From NCBI GenBank assembly GCA_023091665.1, contig JALJCQ010000026.1, forward strand, positions 1,488,001 through 1,552,000: a stretch of 64,000 nucleotides of DNA. The letters run 5' to 3'. The position numbers and the translations under genes were made by a program. Within the stretch, counting starts at the first letter, position 1. Each line of letters opens with the position of its first letter. Positions 19,591 through 28,088 of the stretch are shown in pieces. The notes beneath the pieces are model-generated. The model saw nothing but the letters and a program-made list of their open reading frames with translations, made no database searches and was not told the DNA's origin. The stretch is from Pythium myriotylum. Lineage: Eukaryota; Oomycota; Peronosporomycetes; Pythiales; Pythiaceae.

Positions 19591-20533
19591 ATGAAGTTCG
19601 GCAAGGCTCTGGCCGACCAGCTGCCCCACGGCGACGCGTGGCGCCCGCACGCGCTCGCCTACAAGCAGCTCAAGCGCCTGCTCAAGAGATGCGTCGGCAT
19701 CTCGCGCCACCAAAAGCTCCACGCCGCGACCTTTGCGCGGTGCCACGCGCTCATCGATCGCCGCCAACGCACGGATGCAGCGCTGCGTACGTTCATGCGA
19801 TGCACACTTGTGAATCCAATTATAATTTGAAATTTTTTTTAACAAGGTCTCACTTGCATGCGCAACAGAGACCTCGAGCGTCGAGGCCGCGTTCTTTGCG
19901 GCGCTGCGGGACGAGCTGCGCAAGGTCAACCGGTTTTTCCTGAGCGAGCAGCACTTGAGCGGCAAGCGCGTGCGGGTCTTGGAAGGCGACGTGCGCACGG
20001 CCATGGCGAACGGCCAAGTCCAGCGTGACAGCGCCGCGTGGCTCGAGCGTTGTGCTGCCGAGTACAGGCAGCTCCACGCGCTCGAGCAGTTTTGCGTCAT
20101 GAACTTTTGCGCCGTGATCAAGATTCTCAAGAAGCACGACAAGTGGACGGCGTACGACACGCGCTCGCGCTTTGAGCGCGCCGTGCTGGTCAAGCAGCCG
20201 TTTGCGACGTACTTGCCGCTGCTCGAGATGCTGCGGCGCGTCGAAGCGCTCGCCGTGAGCATCTCGATGGTGGCGCTCACGGCAGGTTCGAGTCCGTCCC
20301 AGCCCGCTGCGCCGGCTCGTGTTCCTGGTCATCAGCCACCTCAGCAGGAGTTTAAGCTGCCACCACTGCGCATTGCGATTGGATGGGAAGACGAGGAGGG
20401 CGCCCACACGGATAGTGAGGACTTGTCGCCTCGTGACGAGCTGCCTGGCTCACATGAAACTAGAGAAGGACGCCGCCGAGCATCGAGCATCTCGGAGCCC
20501 CGAATGCCGCGCCAGCGACGAAGATTCGACTGA
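19591..20533 (+). CDS. SPX-domain protein, 286 aa, two exons
   Basis: Exon 1 is 19591-19786 and exon 2 is 19869-20533; the 82-nt GT..AG intron follows the first base of a Gln codon. The protein begins MKFGKALADQL, the conserved SPX N-terminus, then 'YKQLKRLLKRC' (about 29-39), an SPX helix. Exon 2 carries 'FFAALRDELRKVNRFF' and 'NFCAVIKILKKHDKW', the conserved basic helix that contributes to inositol-pyrophosphate binding. SPX domains sense cellular phosphate status through inositol pyrophosphates. After residue about 215 only a Pro/Ser-rich acidic tail follows, ending RMPRQRRRFD, so this is a stand-alone SPX protein rather than an EXS, MFS or VTC transporter or polymerase. Single-domain SPX proteins often act as regulators of phosphate-starvation factors; here that is inference. 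The frames meet only through the intron. Confidence 0.9.
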
Positions 20534-20614
20534 AAGAATGAGAAAGCGCTCGACAGTTGTGCAACCCCCCCTGCATCGTTCTTTGTTCCTATCACATCCA
20601 GAACTACTAGTCTT

Positions 20615-22315
20615 CTAGAATGGATTCACGGCGCGCGCCATCTTGACGAGCACGCGCGGGTAGTATTGGCGCGGCGGCGTGAACTTTTCTGCAAACTGGA
20701 ACACCGTCTTGCCGTTCGCGTCGCGAGGAGACCGCTTCTTGATGACCTCGATGATCTGCCCGAGCAACAAGTCGTCGCTGCCCGAGATCGGGTCTTCGAT
20801 GATAATGTCCGTGTGGGTCTTGTCTTCGAAATACTCGGCCTCTACCGTCAGTCCGCACGAGTGCATCGCGTCGGCGAGCTGCTCGCTCGATTTCCACGTG
20901 ACGGTCACGTCTGCCGTGCCGTGGTACAAGTACGTGGACGGGAAATCGTGGAGGAGCTCGATCGCACGAGCGTGTTCGCTATAGTGGAACAACCTCAACG
21001 CGGGGGAGAAATACGAAATGCGGTGGTTCATGATCCTGTCAACGACGGAGCGATCAAAGCCGTGGCGATGGAACGTTTCGATCGAGTCCTCGATGTTGTA
21101 CGGCCCCGAGATGCCGATGAACGTGCGGATCTGGCGGAGCTCCCACGTCGGCGCATGCGGAAGCACAGCGCCGGCGTCGTTGAGTCCCGAGTTGCCTGAG
21201 AACCCACTGCACGTCGAGTACCCCGAGGGCGACGTAACATTAATCGACGCTGCATCGGCGCCGAAGCGGTGCATCCGCTTCTCGACTTGCTCGAGCAGCA
21301 TGCACATGGCAATGTGTGCGCCCGCCGACTGGCCGATGAGCGTCACGTTCTCCGGGTCGCCGCCAAAGTGGTGGACGTTGTCAAAGACCCATTGCAAGGC
21401 CCAGGTCGCGTCCTCGACCATGTCAGTCAGGATACCCTGTGGGAAGTTACGGTAGTCGGGCATGACGACCACGATGCCAAACGACGCGAGCGCCTTGCCC
21501 ATGAGCGCGCCCCATCCTTTGTAGCCGATGATCCACGCTCCTCCTGACAGAAACACTACAACGGGGCGTTTAAGCTTGGCAGCTTCCTGCGTGCTGGTCG
21601 AGTGGACCGCCGGGTCGCGCTGCTTGGCGAGCTGCTCGCTGGTCGGCTTGATTATCTTGTCGGACGGCACCGAGTAGACATCGAGCAGGTTGCGCCCGTT
21701 GAGTCCGTAGATGAGGTTCTTATGCACGTGCGAGTCAAAGGCCCAGTAGTAGACCATGCGTAGCAGTCCTGGCAGCAGCAAGACCACAAAGGTCACGAGC
21801 CGCAGCGCCATGAGCATCCATTTTTGCGACATCCGCAGCGCCCAGAGCAGCTGCACCGTGAGCTTGGTGAGCAGCCAGCTCTGCTCGGCCACGACCTCGA
21901 CGACCTCGGTGCCGCTCGTGGGCATGGCCTGGAGCACGACCGAGTTGTCCGTGAGCACGAGGCTGCGGCTGCGCGGCACGGCGCTGCTGCTGCCCGTGAG
22001 CGACGAGCACGACGACGCCACCGAGTTGTTGCGCTGCGTGCGGAACACGAGCGGCGGCAATTGCGTCGAGAGCTCGCGCTCGTCGAGGTGATCTCCATCT
22101 TGCTCGTCCTGTTCGGCAGGCGAGGTTGCTTGAAGGTTAGACTGGTCTAACTCGTCGGTCCGGTCGGTCTCCGCGGGGCTCGTTTGGGCACCAGACGGCG
22201 AAGACGGCGACGTGGCGCGCGGCGATGCGACGGGCGCCGACGGCTCCGCGCGCGCGTCGCGCGTGGGGGACGAGAGCTTGCGCTGGCGCGGTCCGGACGA
22301 GCGCTTCTTGGCCAT
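20615..22315 (-). CDS. Alpha/beta hydrolase, prenylcysteine methylesterase-like, 566 aa
   Basis: The N-terminal 150 residues are Ser/Pro/Glu-rich and disordered. They are followed by a hydrophobic segment (about 165-190, LVTFVVLLLPGLLRMVYYWA). The alpha/beta-hydrolase core shows the oxyanion-hole motif 'FLSGGAWIIGYK' (near 255), the nucleophile elbow GQSAGAH (near 328-334), a likely acid in 'YHGTADVTV' (near 463) and a likely His in 'DKTHTDII' (near 500). The arrangement, including 'YRNFPQG' and 'VFDNVHHFGGDPENVTLIGQ', fits isoprenylcysteine alpha-carboxyl methylesterase (ICME-like) enzymes. These demethylate prenylated proteins at the ER or Golgi membrane; lipid esterase activity remains possible. 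The long N-terminal extension is unusual for the family. Its 3' end is 81 bp from the convergent SPX gene. Confidence 0.85.
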   Translation of the reverse strand: MAKKRSSGPRQRKLSSPTRDARAEPSAPVASPRATSPSSPSGAQTSPAETDRTDELDQSNLQATSPAEQDEQDGDHLDERELSTQLPPLVFRTQRNNSVASSCSSLTGSSSAVPRSRSLVLTDNSVVLQAMPTSGTEVVEVVAEQSWLLTKLTVQLLWALRMSQKWMLMALRLVTFVVLLLPGLLRMVYYWAFDSHVHKNLIYGLNGRNLLDVYSVPSDKIIKPTSEQLAKQRDPAVHSTSTQEAAKLKRPVVVFLSGGAWIIGYKGWGALMGKALASFGIVVVMPDYRNFPQGILTDMVEDATWALQWVFDNVHHFGGDPENVTLIGQSAGAHIAMCMLLEQVEKRMHRFGADAASINVTSPSGYSTCSGFSGNSGLNDAGAVLPHAPTWELRQIRTFIGISGPYNIEDSIETFHRHGFDRSVVDRIMNHRISYFSPALRLFHYSEHARAIELLHDFPSTYLYHGTADVTVTWKSSEQLADAMHSCGLTVEAEYFEDKTHTDIIIEDPISGSDDLLLGQIIEVIKKRSPRDANGKTVFQFAEKFTPPRQYYPRVLVKMARAVNPF

Positions 22316-22676
22316 GGAGGTGGGGGTGCTCGTGCGTCTAACCTGATTGCTTGATGGCGTCTAACGGGCACGGTCAGCGATGCTGACGTTGTTGTTGTCG
22401 CGCGACTTTGGAGAAACGGCCGCGATGGGACAAGGGGACACATACCGGTATCGTGTCGGTTTTCACCGGTCATGGGTACAGTTCGAGGAAGATAACGTAT
22501 TGTAGTGGATTAGACGGTTTCGCTGAGATCTCTCGAGCTCACTTGTGGCCCGAACGTGGTGTCGAGAGATCCGCGAAGGAGCGAAGGCTCGCTTCAACGA
22601 TTAGAGAAGTTCACTTATTGCCATCCGTTTCGATGTACACGGTCAGTTAACAGGAAGTCTTCCTGGTCTTTTTTAC
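22316..22676. other. Intergenic region
   Basis: This is the upstream region of the hydrolase gene and 3' flank of the dehydrogenase gene, both on the minus strand. No promoter motif is clear and no gene is seen. Confidence 0.4.
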
Positions 22677-23696
22677 TCATGCGGCCTTGGCCTTCTTGGC
22701 TCGGCCCAGCAGCTTGTCCACGAGCGTCCCGGGATCCTCCATCACCAGCGCTGTCATTGTCGTGCTCGCGCGTCTCGGGAACATGATCGACATGCTCATG
22801 GTCATGAGCCACGTGGTCCACTTCTCAAACGCATACGTGCGCAGCGGATCTTCCATCGCGGCGATCGCGGCCTCGGCACACTCGAGCACGGACGCGCGAC
22901 CTGGCATGTTCATGTAGATCGCGGACTGGCAATCCGCTTGCTGCCCGAACTCGGTGTGCAGCGGCCCGGGCAAGAAGGCTGTAACAGTGACGCCCGTGCC
23001 GAGCAGCTCGTGGTTAACGGACTGCGCGAAGCGAGTAAGGAAGGCCTTGCTCGCGCCGTAGATGGCCGCCTTCGGGTTGGGCATCTCGCTCGCCATGGAC
23101 GAGACAATCAACACTTGGCCGCCACGGCCCCGTTCGACCATTCCTGGCACGAGTGCACGCGTCAGCTTGGCGGCCGCGACGACGTTGAGCTGGATGAAAC
23201 CTTCCACTTGGTCCATTGAGAGCGACGTGAGATCGCCGCGAACCGACGCACCAGCGTTGTTGATTAGCACGTCGATCTCGAGCTTTTGCGCGCGCACAAA
23301 CTCAACCACACTGCTGATTCCTTCTGAGGTCCCAAGATCCGCGACACAGTACGTGACATTCTCCGTGGTCGTCTTGAGTTCCGCTTGCAGTTGCTGCAGC
23401 AGCGACTCGCGCCGCGCCACCAGCACAAGCGAGTACCCTTTCTCAGCCAGCAGCCGCGCCATCTCCTTGCCCAGACCGGCGCTCGCACCTGTCACGAGCG
23501 CGAGCTTCTTCTTGCTCGTAGTTCCCTTCTGAGCAGCGTTCATGCTCGCAAACGCATACGCCAGCGCGCCATCGAGAAGCGTGAGCGCTCCCAAGATCGC
23601 GAGAAGCCATTGCGCGATCGCGAGCGTCGCCGCCGGCCAGAGCCACGTCGCGAGCAGAAGCAGCAGCGGCCACGTGGACGCGAGCAGCAGCGCCAT
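22677..23696 (-). CDS. Short-chain dehydrogenase/reductase, membrane-anchored, 339 aa
   Basis: From ATG 23696 (MALLLAS...) a hydrophobic N-terminal region of about 45 residues acts as a membrane anchor. A classical SDR fold follows: nucleotide-binding TGASAGLGK (about 66-74), 'CVADLG' (about 115), NNAGAS (about 147-152) and the catalytic YxxxK in 'IYGASKAFLTRF' (about 210), with the Ser in 'VLIVSSMAS'. The C-terminus is basic (KLLGRAKKAKAA), which could be an ER-retention-like signal. The pattern resembles 3-ketoacyl-CoA reductase or DHRS7-type enzymes, which use NADPH on lipid or steroid substrates at the ER; the substrate is unknown. An upstream in-frame ATG at 23756 would add 20 residues, but the hydrophobic anchor makes 23696 the better start. 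Confidence 0.87.
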   Translation of the reverse strand: MALLLASTWPLLLLLATWLWPAATLAIAQWLLAILGALTLLDGALAYAFASMNAAQKGTTSKKKLALVTGASAGLGKEMARLLAEKGYSLVLVARRESLLQQLQAELKTTTENVTYCVADLGTSEGISSVVEFVRAQKLEIDVLINNAGASVRGDLTSLSMDQVEGFIQLNVVAAAKLTRALVPGMVERGRGGQVLIVSSMASEMPNPKAAIYGASKAFLTRFAQSVNHELLGTGVTVTAFLPGPLHTEFGQQADCQSAIYMNMPGRASVLECAEAAIAAMEDPLRTYAFEKWTTWLMTMSMSIMFPRRASTTMTALVMEDPGTLVDKLLGRAKKAKAA

Positions 23697-23965
23697 CGCC
23701 GTCGGATGCACAAGGAGGATTCGCGAGTGGGAGCAGCGAGCTGAGCAGCGAGGCAATCATCAACGGTCTTGATGACGCGCCCTCGAACAGCCAGCTCATC
23801 CTCCTCCGACTTGGACCTCTCGTATTAGCTTAGTTTCCACCTTCAACCAGGTGCGTTGCTTAAACTAGCCTGATTTTGTACGGGTTACGATGTAACCTCA
23901 CTGTCCTGTATTCTCCAAAAACCGGTGAGCAGACTCACAAGTTTTCGATCCAAGCACATTCTCGA

Positions 23966-24328
23966 ATGAAAAAAGTGATGCAGTGCAAGTGGTTCCTGCT
24001 CGTTGGCGGCGATGGTGAGCCGTTGACCTTGGTAGATCACGTGACATTCCCGGACGGTGCCGACGTTGTTGATCTGCGAGATGCCGTGAAGGAGAAGTTC
24101 CGAGATAGTCACCTCGCGGGGATAGCTGGGGCCGACCTCTCGGTCTTTGCCACGAGAATGGCCTACAGCGCAAAGCAAAAGTTGGAAGCGGATTCCCCAA
24201 TCGGACCGTTTGGTGGTACACTGGAAGACGCACTTATTATCGAAGCACCGTGGCGAAACCACGCTACTTTATCCTATTCGAGATTCAAGAACATGTCAAG
24301 GAAGCGCCATTTCGCGGCTCTTAATTAA
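23966..24328 (+). CDS. Crinkler-like N-terminal (ubiquitin-like) domain, short or truncated
   Basis: About 120 residues from ATG 23966. The segment 'KWFLLVGGDGEPLTLVDHV' followed by 'DVVDLRDAVKEKF', 'LAGIAGADLSVFA' and 'PFGGTLEDALIIEAPW' matches the general pattern of the header domain of Crinkler (CRN) and related oomycete proteins: a ubiquitin-like fold of about 100 residues in which a 'xDLKDAIK' helix and a 'DLxLF' strand are conserved. Full-length CRNs have a large C-terminal effector domain after it; here the frame stops shortly after the header. It may be a truncated copy, a stand-alone header protein or a fragment with lost downstream exons. The upstream frame is open to an ATG at 23876, but that extension has no similarity. 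Codon usage is less GC-rich than neighbours, consistent with a fast-evolving or decaying copy. No signal peptide is visible. Confidence 0.5.
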   Translation: MKKVMQCKWFLLVGGDGEPLTLVDHVTFPDGADVVDLRDAVKEKFRDSHLAGIAGADLSVFATRMAYSAKQKLEADSPIGPFGGTLEDALIIEAPWRNHATLSYSRFKNMSRKRHFAALN

Positions 24329-24854
24329 GGCTGTGTTCGGGTGACGCTTCATTTGCTCCAAGTTGCTCGCAATCCTGGTCTGGAAGATTCTTTCTTTTAT
24401 CGTTTCGAAGAGGAGTCAATTGGATCAACATGTTTGATTCCGAATAGTTCGCTGTAGTTTTTTTATCGTTTAATTGTCTTGAACGACTGATATCTCGTTG
24501 ACATCCACCAGATAATCGTGAATGCGCTTCACGAGCAATTGACGCAAGAGCCATCGAGGATCGTCAAACTAAGGGTATAGCACTTGATTCCACTCCATCG
24601 AAGAGGTTAGCTCACCTCAACAACTTCCTCCCGCGCATTAAACTCGACTTCTCTCGTCTCGGATGTAGCTCCACGTATACCCACTGGCTGCTCTAGCTCT
24701 CCATGCTCCTTCTGCCAATTCTCGGCTTCCTCCGCGCCACCTTACAAGTGTACTGATTTAAAACAAACTGCTCGGCTTCAATAGGTTACGCTTCGGGGTA
24801 CTGTACCCTCCAAAATCGGTCCGTGCACCAAAACTCTTCTCTCTTAAAACCGTC
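24329..24854. other. Intergenic region
   Basis: AT-rich sequence lies between the CRN-like fragment and the CobW-type gene. I looked for a CRN C-terminal continuation and saw no long frame. Nothing else is recognised. Confidence 0.45.
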
Positions 24855-26510
24855 ATGGCGAGCACCAGGGAAGAGCTCGCGCTCGCGGCGGCGCGCGTGA
24901 ACATCTGCCTGGGCTACGAGGCGCGGCTGCTGGCGGCCAACGCCAAGCAGCGCCGCCTGCCCGTGACCATCGTCAGCGGCTTCCTGGGCGCCGGCAAGAC
25001 CTCGCTGCTCCACCACTTGCTCGCCAACCGACTCAACCTGCGGCTCGCGTGCGCCGTGAGCGATCTCGCGGCCATCAACGTCGACCGGCTGCTCGTGAGC
25101 GACAAGACGCTCTACGCGCTCCAGCTGCAGCAAGACGCGGCGCTCAACGCGGCCTCGGCGGCGCCCGTGGAGCCCCAGTGGCGCAAACAGTACGACCACG
25201 AGGCCCAGGTCTTCGGCGTCGCGACCCGCTCGGTCGACGCCTTCAAGGACGTGATCTGGAACGTGCTCCAGGAGAACGAGCAGCCGTTCGACTATCTGGT
25301 CATCGAGACGAGCGGCACGACCGATCCGACGCAGCTCATCGCGGCCGTGCAGGAGAAATTCGGCAAAATGACTCGCGCGAGACTCGACTCGGTCGTCGTG
25401 GTCGTGGACGGCGACGCCGTCGCGAGCGACGCACGCGAAGGCCGAGAGCCGAATGACGTGGCCATCTACCAGCTCGAGTGCGCCGACGTCGTCGTGCTGA
25501 ACAAGATCGACTTGCTCGACGACGACGGCAAGCGGCTCGCGAGAGAGGTGATCGCCAAGCACGCGCCGCTCGCACGCGTCTACGAGACCCAGCACGGCAA
25601 GGTCTACCTGCCCAATGTGCTCGACATCGCGCCGCCCGAAGGCATCCACGACGCCGTGAGCCATGAGAAAGTGCACGCGCACTGGGTCTGTGGTAGCGAC
25701 GCGGCGCCGCGTCGACTGCGACGAGCAGAGATCGACGGCGTGGCGGAGAGGTCGGCGAGTGGAAGTGACGCGTTCCAGTCGGTCGCGTACGAGCAGAGCG
25801 CGTCGCCTGTGTGGCTGGGCCAACTCCACCACTACGTACGCAGTGTGCTGCCGCCAGGCGTGCTGCGTGCCAAGGGCGTCGTCCACGTCGCCGACGACCC
25901 GACGCATCGCTACGTCGTGCAGCTCAGCGGCAAGAAGCGGCTCGAGATCGAGAACACGGGTAGATGGATCACGCAGCCAAAGACCCAGTTCGTCGTGATC
26001 GGCTCCGGCTTGGACGAAGCCCAGGTACGCCAGGATCTCGAGGCAGCTTTCTCAGGCACTCCCGAAGCATCCACGAGTTCGAACGCTGTGCTCGACAAGC
26101 TGCGCGGCGACGCACGCTTCGAGATCATCCGCGAACTGCCGCACGCTGTCCAATTCCGCTTGCAGATCCCGTCGGCGAACGCGGACGACGCGATCATGAA
26201 GCACTACCACCACGTCGATAAAAACGACATGGTGCGTCGACTGATCCACGAGGTGAATGCTCGTGGTGGTGGCGCGCTGCTGCTCCCTGCAGTCGTGCGG
26301 AAGCCAAACGCTGAAGGCGAAGATCATCAGGACCACCACCACCACCATCCTCACCACGGAGTGGCTGATGACGACTCGATCGTTGTTGCCGTTGCTGCGA
26401 CCACGGGCAAGACCACGCTGCTGGATATGTGGGATGCGATGGACGCGCGCGTGGTCGTGATCCTCAAAGAAGTCCACGAGAAACTCTCGCGCTGCATGTG
26501 CGGGTTTTAA
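24855..26510 (+). CDS. CobW/COG0523-family metallochaperone GTPase, 551 aa
   Basis: The P-loop is 'VSGFLGAGKTSLLHH' (about 38-52). 'VIETSGTTDPTQLI' (about 150-163) corresponds to the switch/Walker B region, and 'VVLNKIDLL' (about 213-221) holds the NKxD guanine-specificity motif. The C-terminal half holds a CobW_C-like domain (about 315-430, from 'WLGQLHHYVRSVLPPGVLRA' onward). COG0523 GTPases insert metals (cobalt, zinc, iron) into target enzymes; eukaryotic ZNG1-type members activate zinc metalloproteases. Near 490-503 is a His-rich cluster (HHHHHPHH) likely to bind metal, as in many relatives. Odd features: a short 'AATTGKTTLLDM' stretch near the C-terminus resembles a second P-loop fragment, and the protein ends in RCMCGF. 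The canonical GCxCC metal-binding motif was not seen near the P-loop, so the metal site may differ. Confidence 0.88.
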   Translation: MASTREELALAAARVNICLGYEARLLAANAKQRRLPVTIVSGFLGAGKTSLLHHLLANRLNLRLACAVSDLAAINVDRLLVSDKTLYALQLQQDAALNAASAAPVEPQWRKQYDHEAQVFGVATRSVDAFKDVIWNVLQENEQPFDYLVIETSGTTDPTQLIAAVQEKFGKMTRARLDSVVVVVDGDAVASDAREGREPNDVAIYQLECADVVVLNKIDLLDDDGKRLAREVIAKHAPLARVYETQHGKVYLPNVLDIAPPEGIHDAVSHEKVHAHWVCGSDAAPRRLRRAEIDGVAERSASGSDAFQSVAYEQSASPVWLGQLHHYVRSVLPPGVLRAKGVVHVADDPTHRYVVQLSGKKRLEIENTGRWITQPKTQFVVIGSGLDEAQVRQDLEAAFSGTPEASTSSNAVLDKLRGDARFEIIRELPHAVQFRLQIPSANADDAIMKHYHHVDKNDMVRRLIHEVNARGGGALLLPAVVRKPNAEGEDHQDHHHHHPHHGVADDDSIVVAVAATTGKTTLLDMWDAMDARVVVILKEVHEKLSRCMCGF

Positions 26511-26616
26511 ACGAAAGAAGAGCAAGACAAATTTTGAAAGAGAGAGAAAATGTGACGAGAAAGCTTGTCATGTTGACAATGGGATGGCAACTACTTCAGA
26601 AAGCGAGATCCCACGG

Positions 26617-27202
26617 TCAATCCGTGAAGATCACGTAGATCGCGTGGATGATCCCGGGCAAGTATCTGGCAATACAACAATGGCAGGTTAGACACGACAT
26701 CGCATGCGTTAAGTGGGGGCATTTCCTACCCAAGAATGGTGAGCAACACGTTGATCGCAAAGCTCTTATCGCACCCTGTCTCCAGAAACACACCGAGCGG
26801 TGGGAGGAAGATCGCACAGATGATCTTGGCGACCTTGTTCCAGTCGATGACTCCTTGGTTCTCTCGGGCCCGCCTCTCGTCACGCGACCGGCCGCTGTAC
26901 TGGCCGTATTCCTGCCGCTGTTCGTGACCACCCATTCCTCCTCCGCGACCATAGCCTTGCTCCATTCGGTGCGTATTCGGTGACGGTGCTTCCTCCCACC
27001 ACGTTGACTCTTGCGTTGGATACGGCTCTGTCGCGCGGGTCGGCTGCGTGGAGCTCTTCTGCTGCGAGGTCGGGCCCTGGGTTGATGCTTGCTGCTGGTT
27101 CGGGTTGTAGCTCGACTGCTGCTGCGTCGAACGGTCCGTAGTGTTGGTGGTAGTCGCCGAGGACGATGGTTTCTGCGTGTTTGAGTTGTTGGTGGAGAAC
27201 AT
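26617..27202 (-). CDS. Pmp3-like proteolipid with long disordered N-terminus, 173 aa, two exons
   Basis: Transcribed leftwards, exon 1 is 27202-26730 and exon 2 is 26665-26617, with a 64-nt GT..AG intron in the same position and phase as the other Pmp3 genes of the window. The N-terminal ~115 residues are Ser/Thr/Gln/Asn-rich, then Gly/Arg-rich. The Pmp3 domain follows: 'KIICAIFLPPLGVFLETGCD' then 'FAINVLLTILG' and, from exon 2, YLPGIIHAIYVIFTD. Fungal and oomycete Pmp3 relatives (Sna2/Sna3-type) can carry such extensions, possibly for trafficking. The frame is open further upstream to an ATG at 27400, which would add 66 residues that resemble no known domain. The intron and the short last exon are my reading of the splice signals. 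Confidence 0.85.
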
Positions 27203-27463
27203 CTCGGGGGTGAAGCGGATTTTGAGAGTGGCAGTCGTGAATCTTGCAACATTTTGCTCCGTCAAAAGCGAGGAAAGGCGACCTCGGATCCGGCGGTTGG
27301 AGTCAAGGGTGCTCAAGTTGAAGAAGCAGAGGTGCGTCGTGCTGTTGCGATATGTTGGCACTACGCCGCGTCGCAAACGTGCAAAATGCCGTGTAGTCAT
27401 CGAGAACCATAGAGATGCAGTAATTCCAATAACAACAAAATATTACGTCAATTTAGCTGTCAA

Positions 27464-27835
27464 CTAGTCGCTCGTCATAATGTACAGCGCGTGGAGCAGG
27501 CCAGGCACGAAACTATTGGCAACAGAACGACGTCAGCGCTCTCCAAAAATCCGATACAAGTGACGATCGATCGTTCGAAACCAGATTGAACAAACGTACC
27601 CGCAGAGCGTGAGCAGCAGATTGAACACGATCTCGGGGGCAAAGCCGAGCTTGAGGAACACGCCAAGCGGTGGCAGGAGCACTGAGAGCAAGAATTGGGG
27701 CTTGTTCGCGGCCGCGAGCGTCTGCACGCGAACCACGCGACCGTGGGCTCGTTTGAATTTGTGGCCCGTGCCACGAGCACGGGCCGTGACAGAGTCGGCG
27801 GTTTGCTTGAGATTCGCGAGAGGCGTCCTGTGCAT
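27464..27835 (-). CDS. Divergent Pmp3-like protein, 94 aa, two exons
   Basis: Leftward gene: exon 1 is 27835-27600, then an 87-nt GT..AG intron (27599-27513), then exon 2 is 27512-27464. The product begins MHRTPLANLKQTADS and has a basic N-terminal region of about 45 residues, then 'FLLSVLLPPLGVFLKLGFAP' and 'FNLLLTLCG', ending FVPGLLHALYIMTSD. The Pmp3 domain is recognisable, but the polar loop lost the conserved GC (GF instead) and the C-terminus is acidic. The splice phase matches all other copies. It lies 262 bp from the neighbouring Pmp3-like gene on the same strand, suggesting an old tandem duplication. Confidence 0.82.
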
Positions 27836-28088
27836 GATCGACGTCGAGAGAAGAAATGAGGAGGGGCTTGGAACGAGACCCAGAGCGTTGCTGGATAGTG
27901 GTCTCTGTGTCTTTCACCACGGAGTACGAGTTCTTCATTAAAAAGATTGTTGAACCCAACTCATCCATGATCTATTTTGTATCTAAACCAGTACATCTGG
28001 TTTGTAGGGGGCAAAATTGTATGGAATGGAGAAACCAGTGTACTGAAAGAAGATAAGCACACTCTAAATCACACGGTACGACAAACGC
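27836..28088. other. Intergenic region
   Basis: This short spacer lies between the minus-strand Pmp3-like gene and the 3' end of the POT transporter gene. No feature was found beyond AT-rich sequence. Confidence 0.4.
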
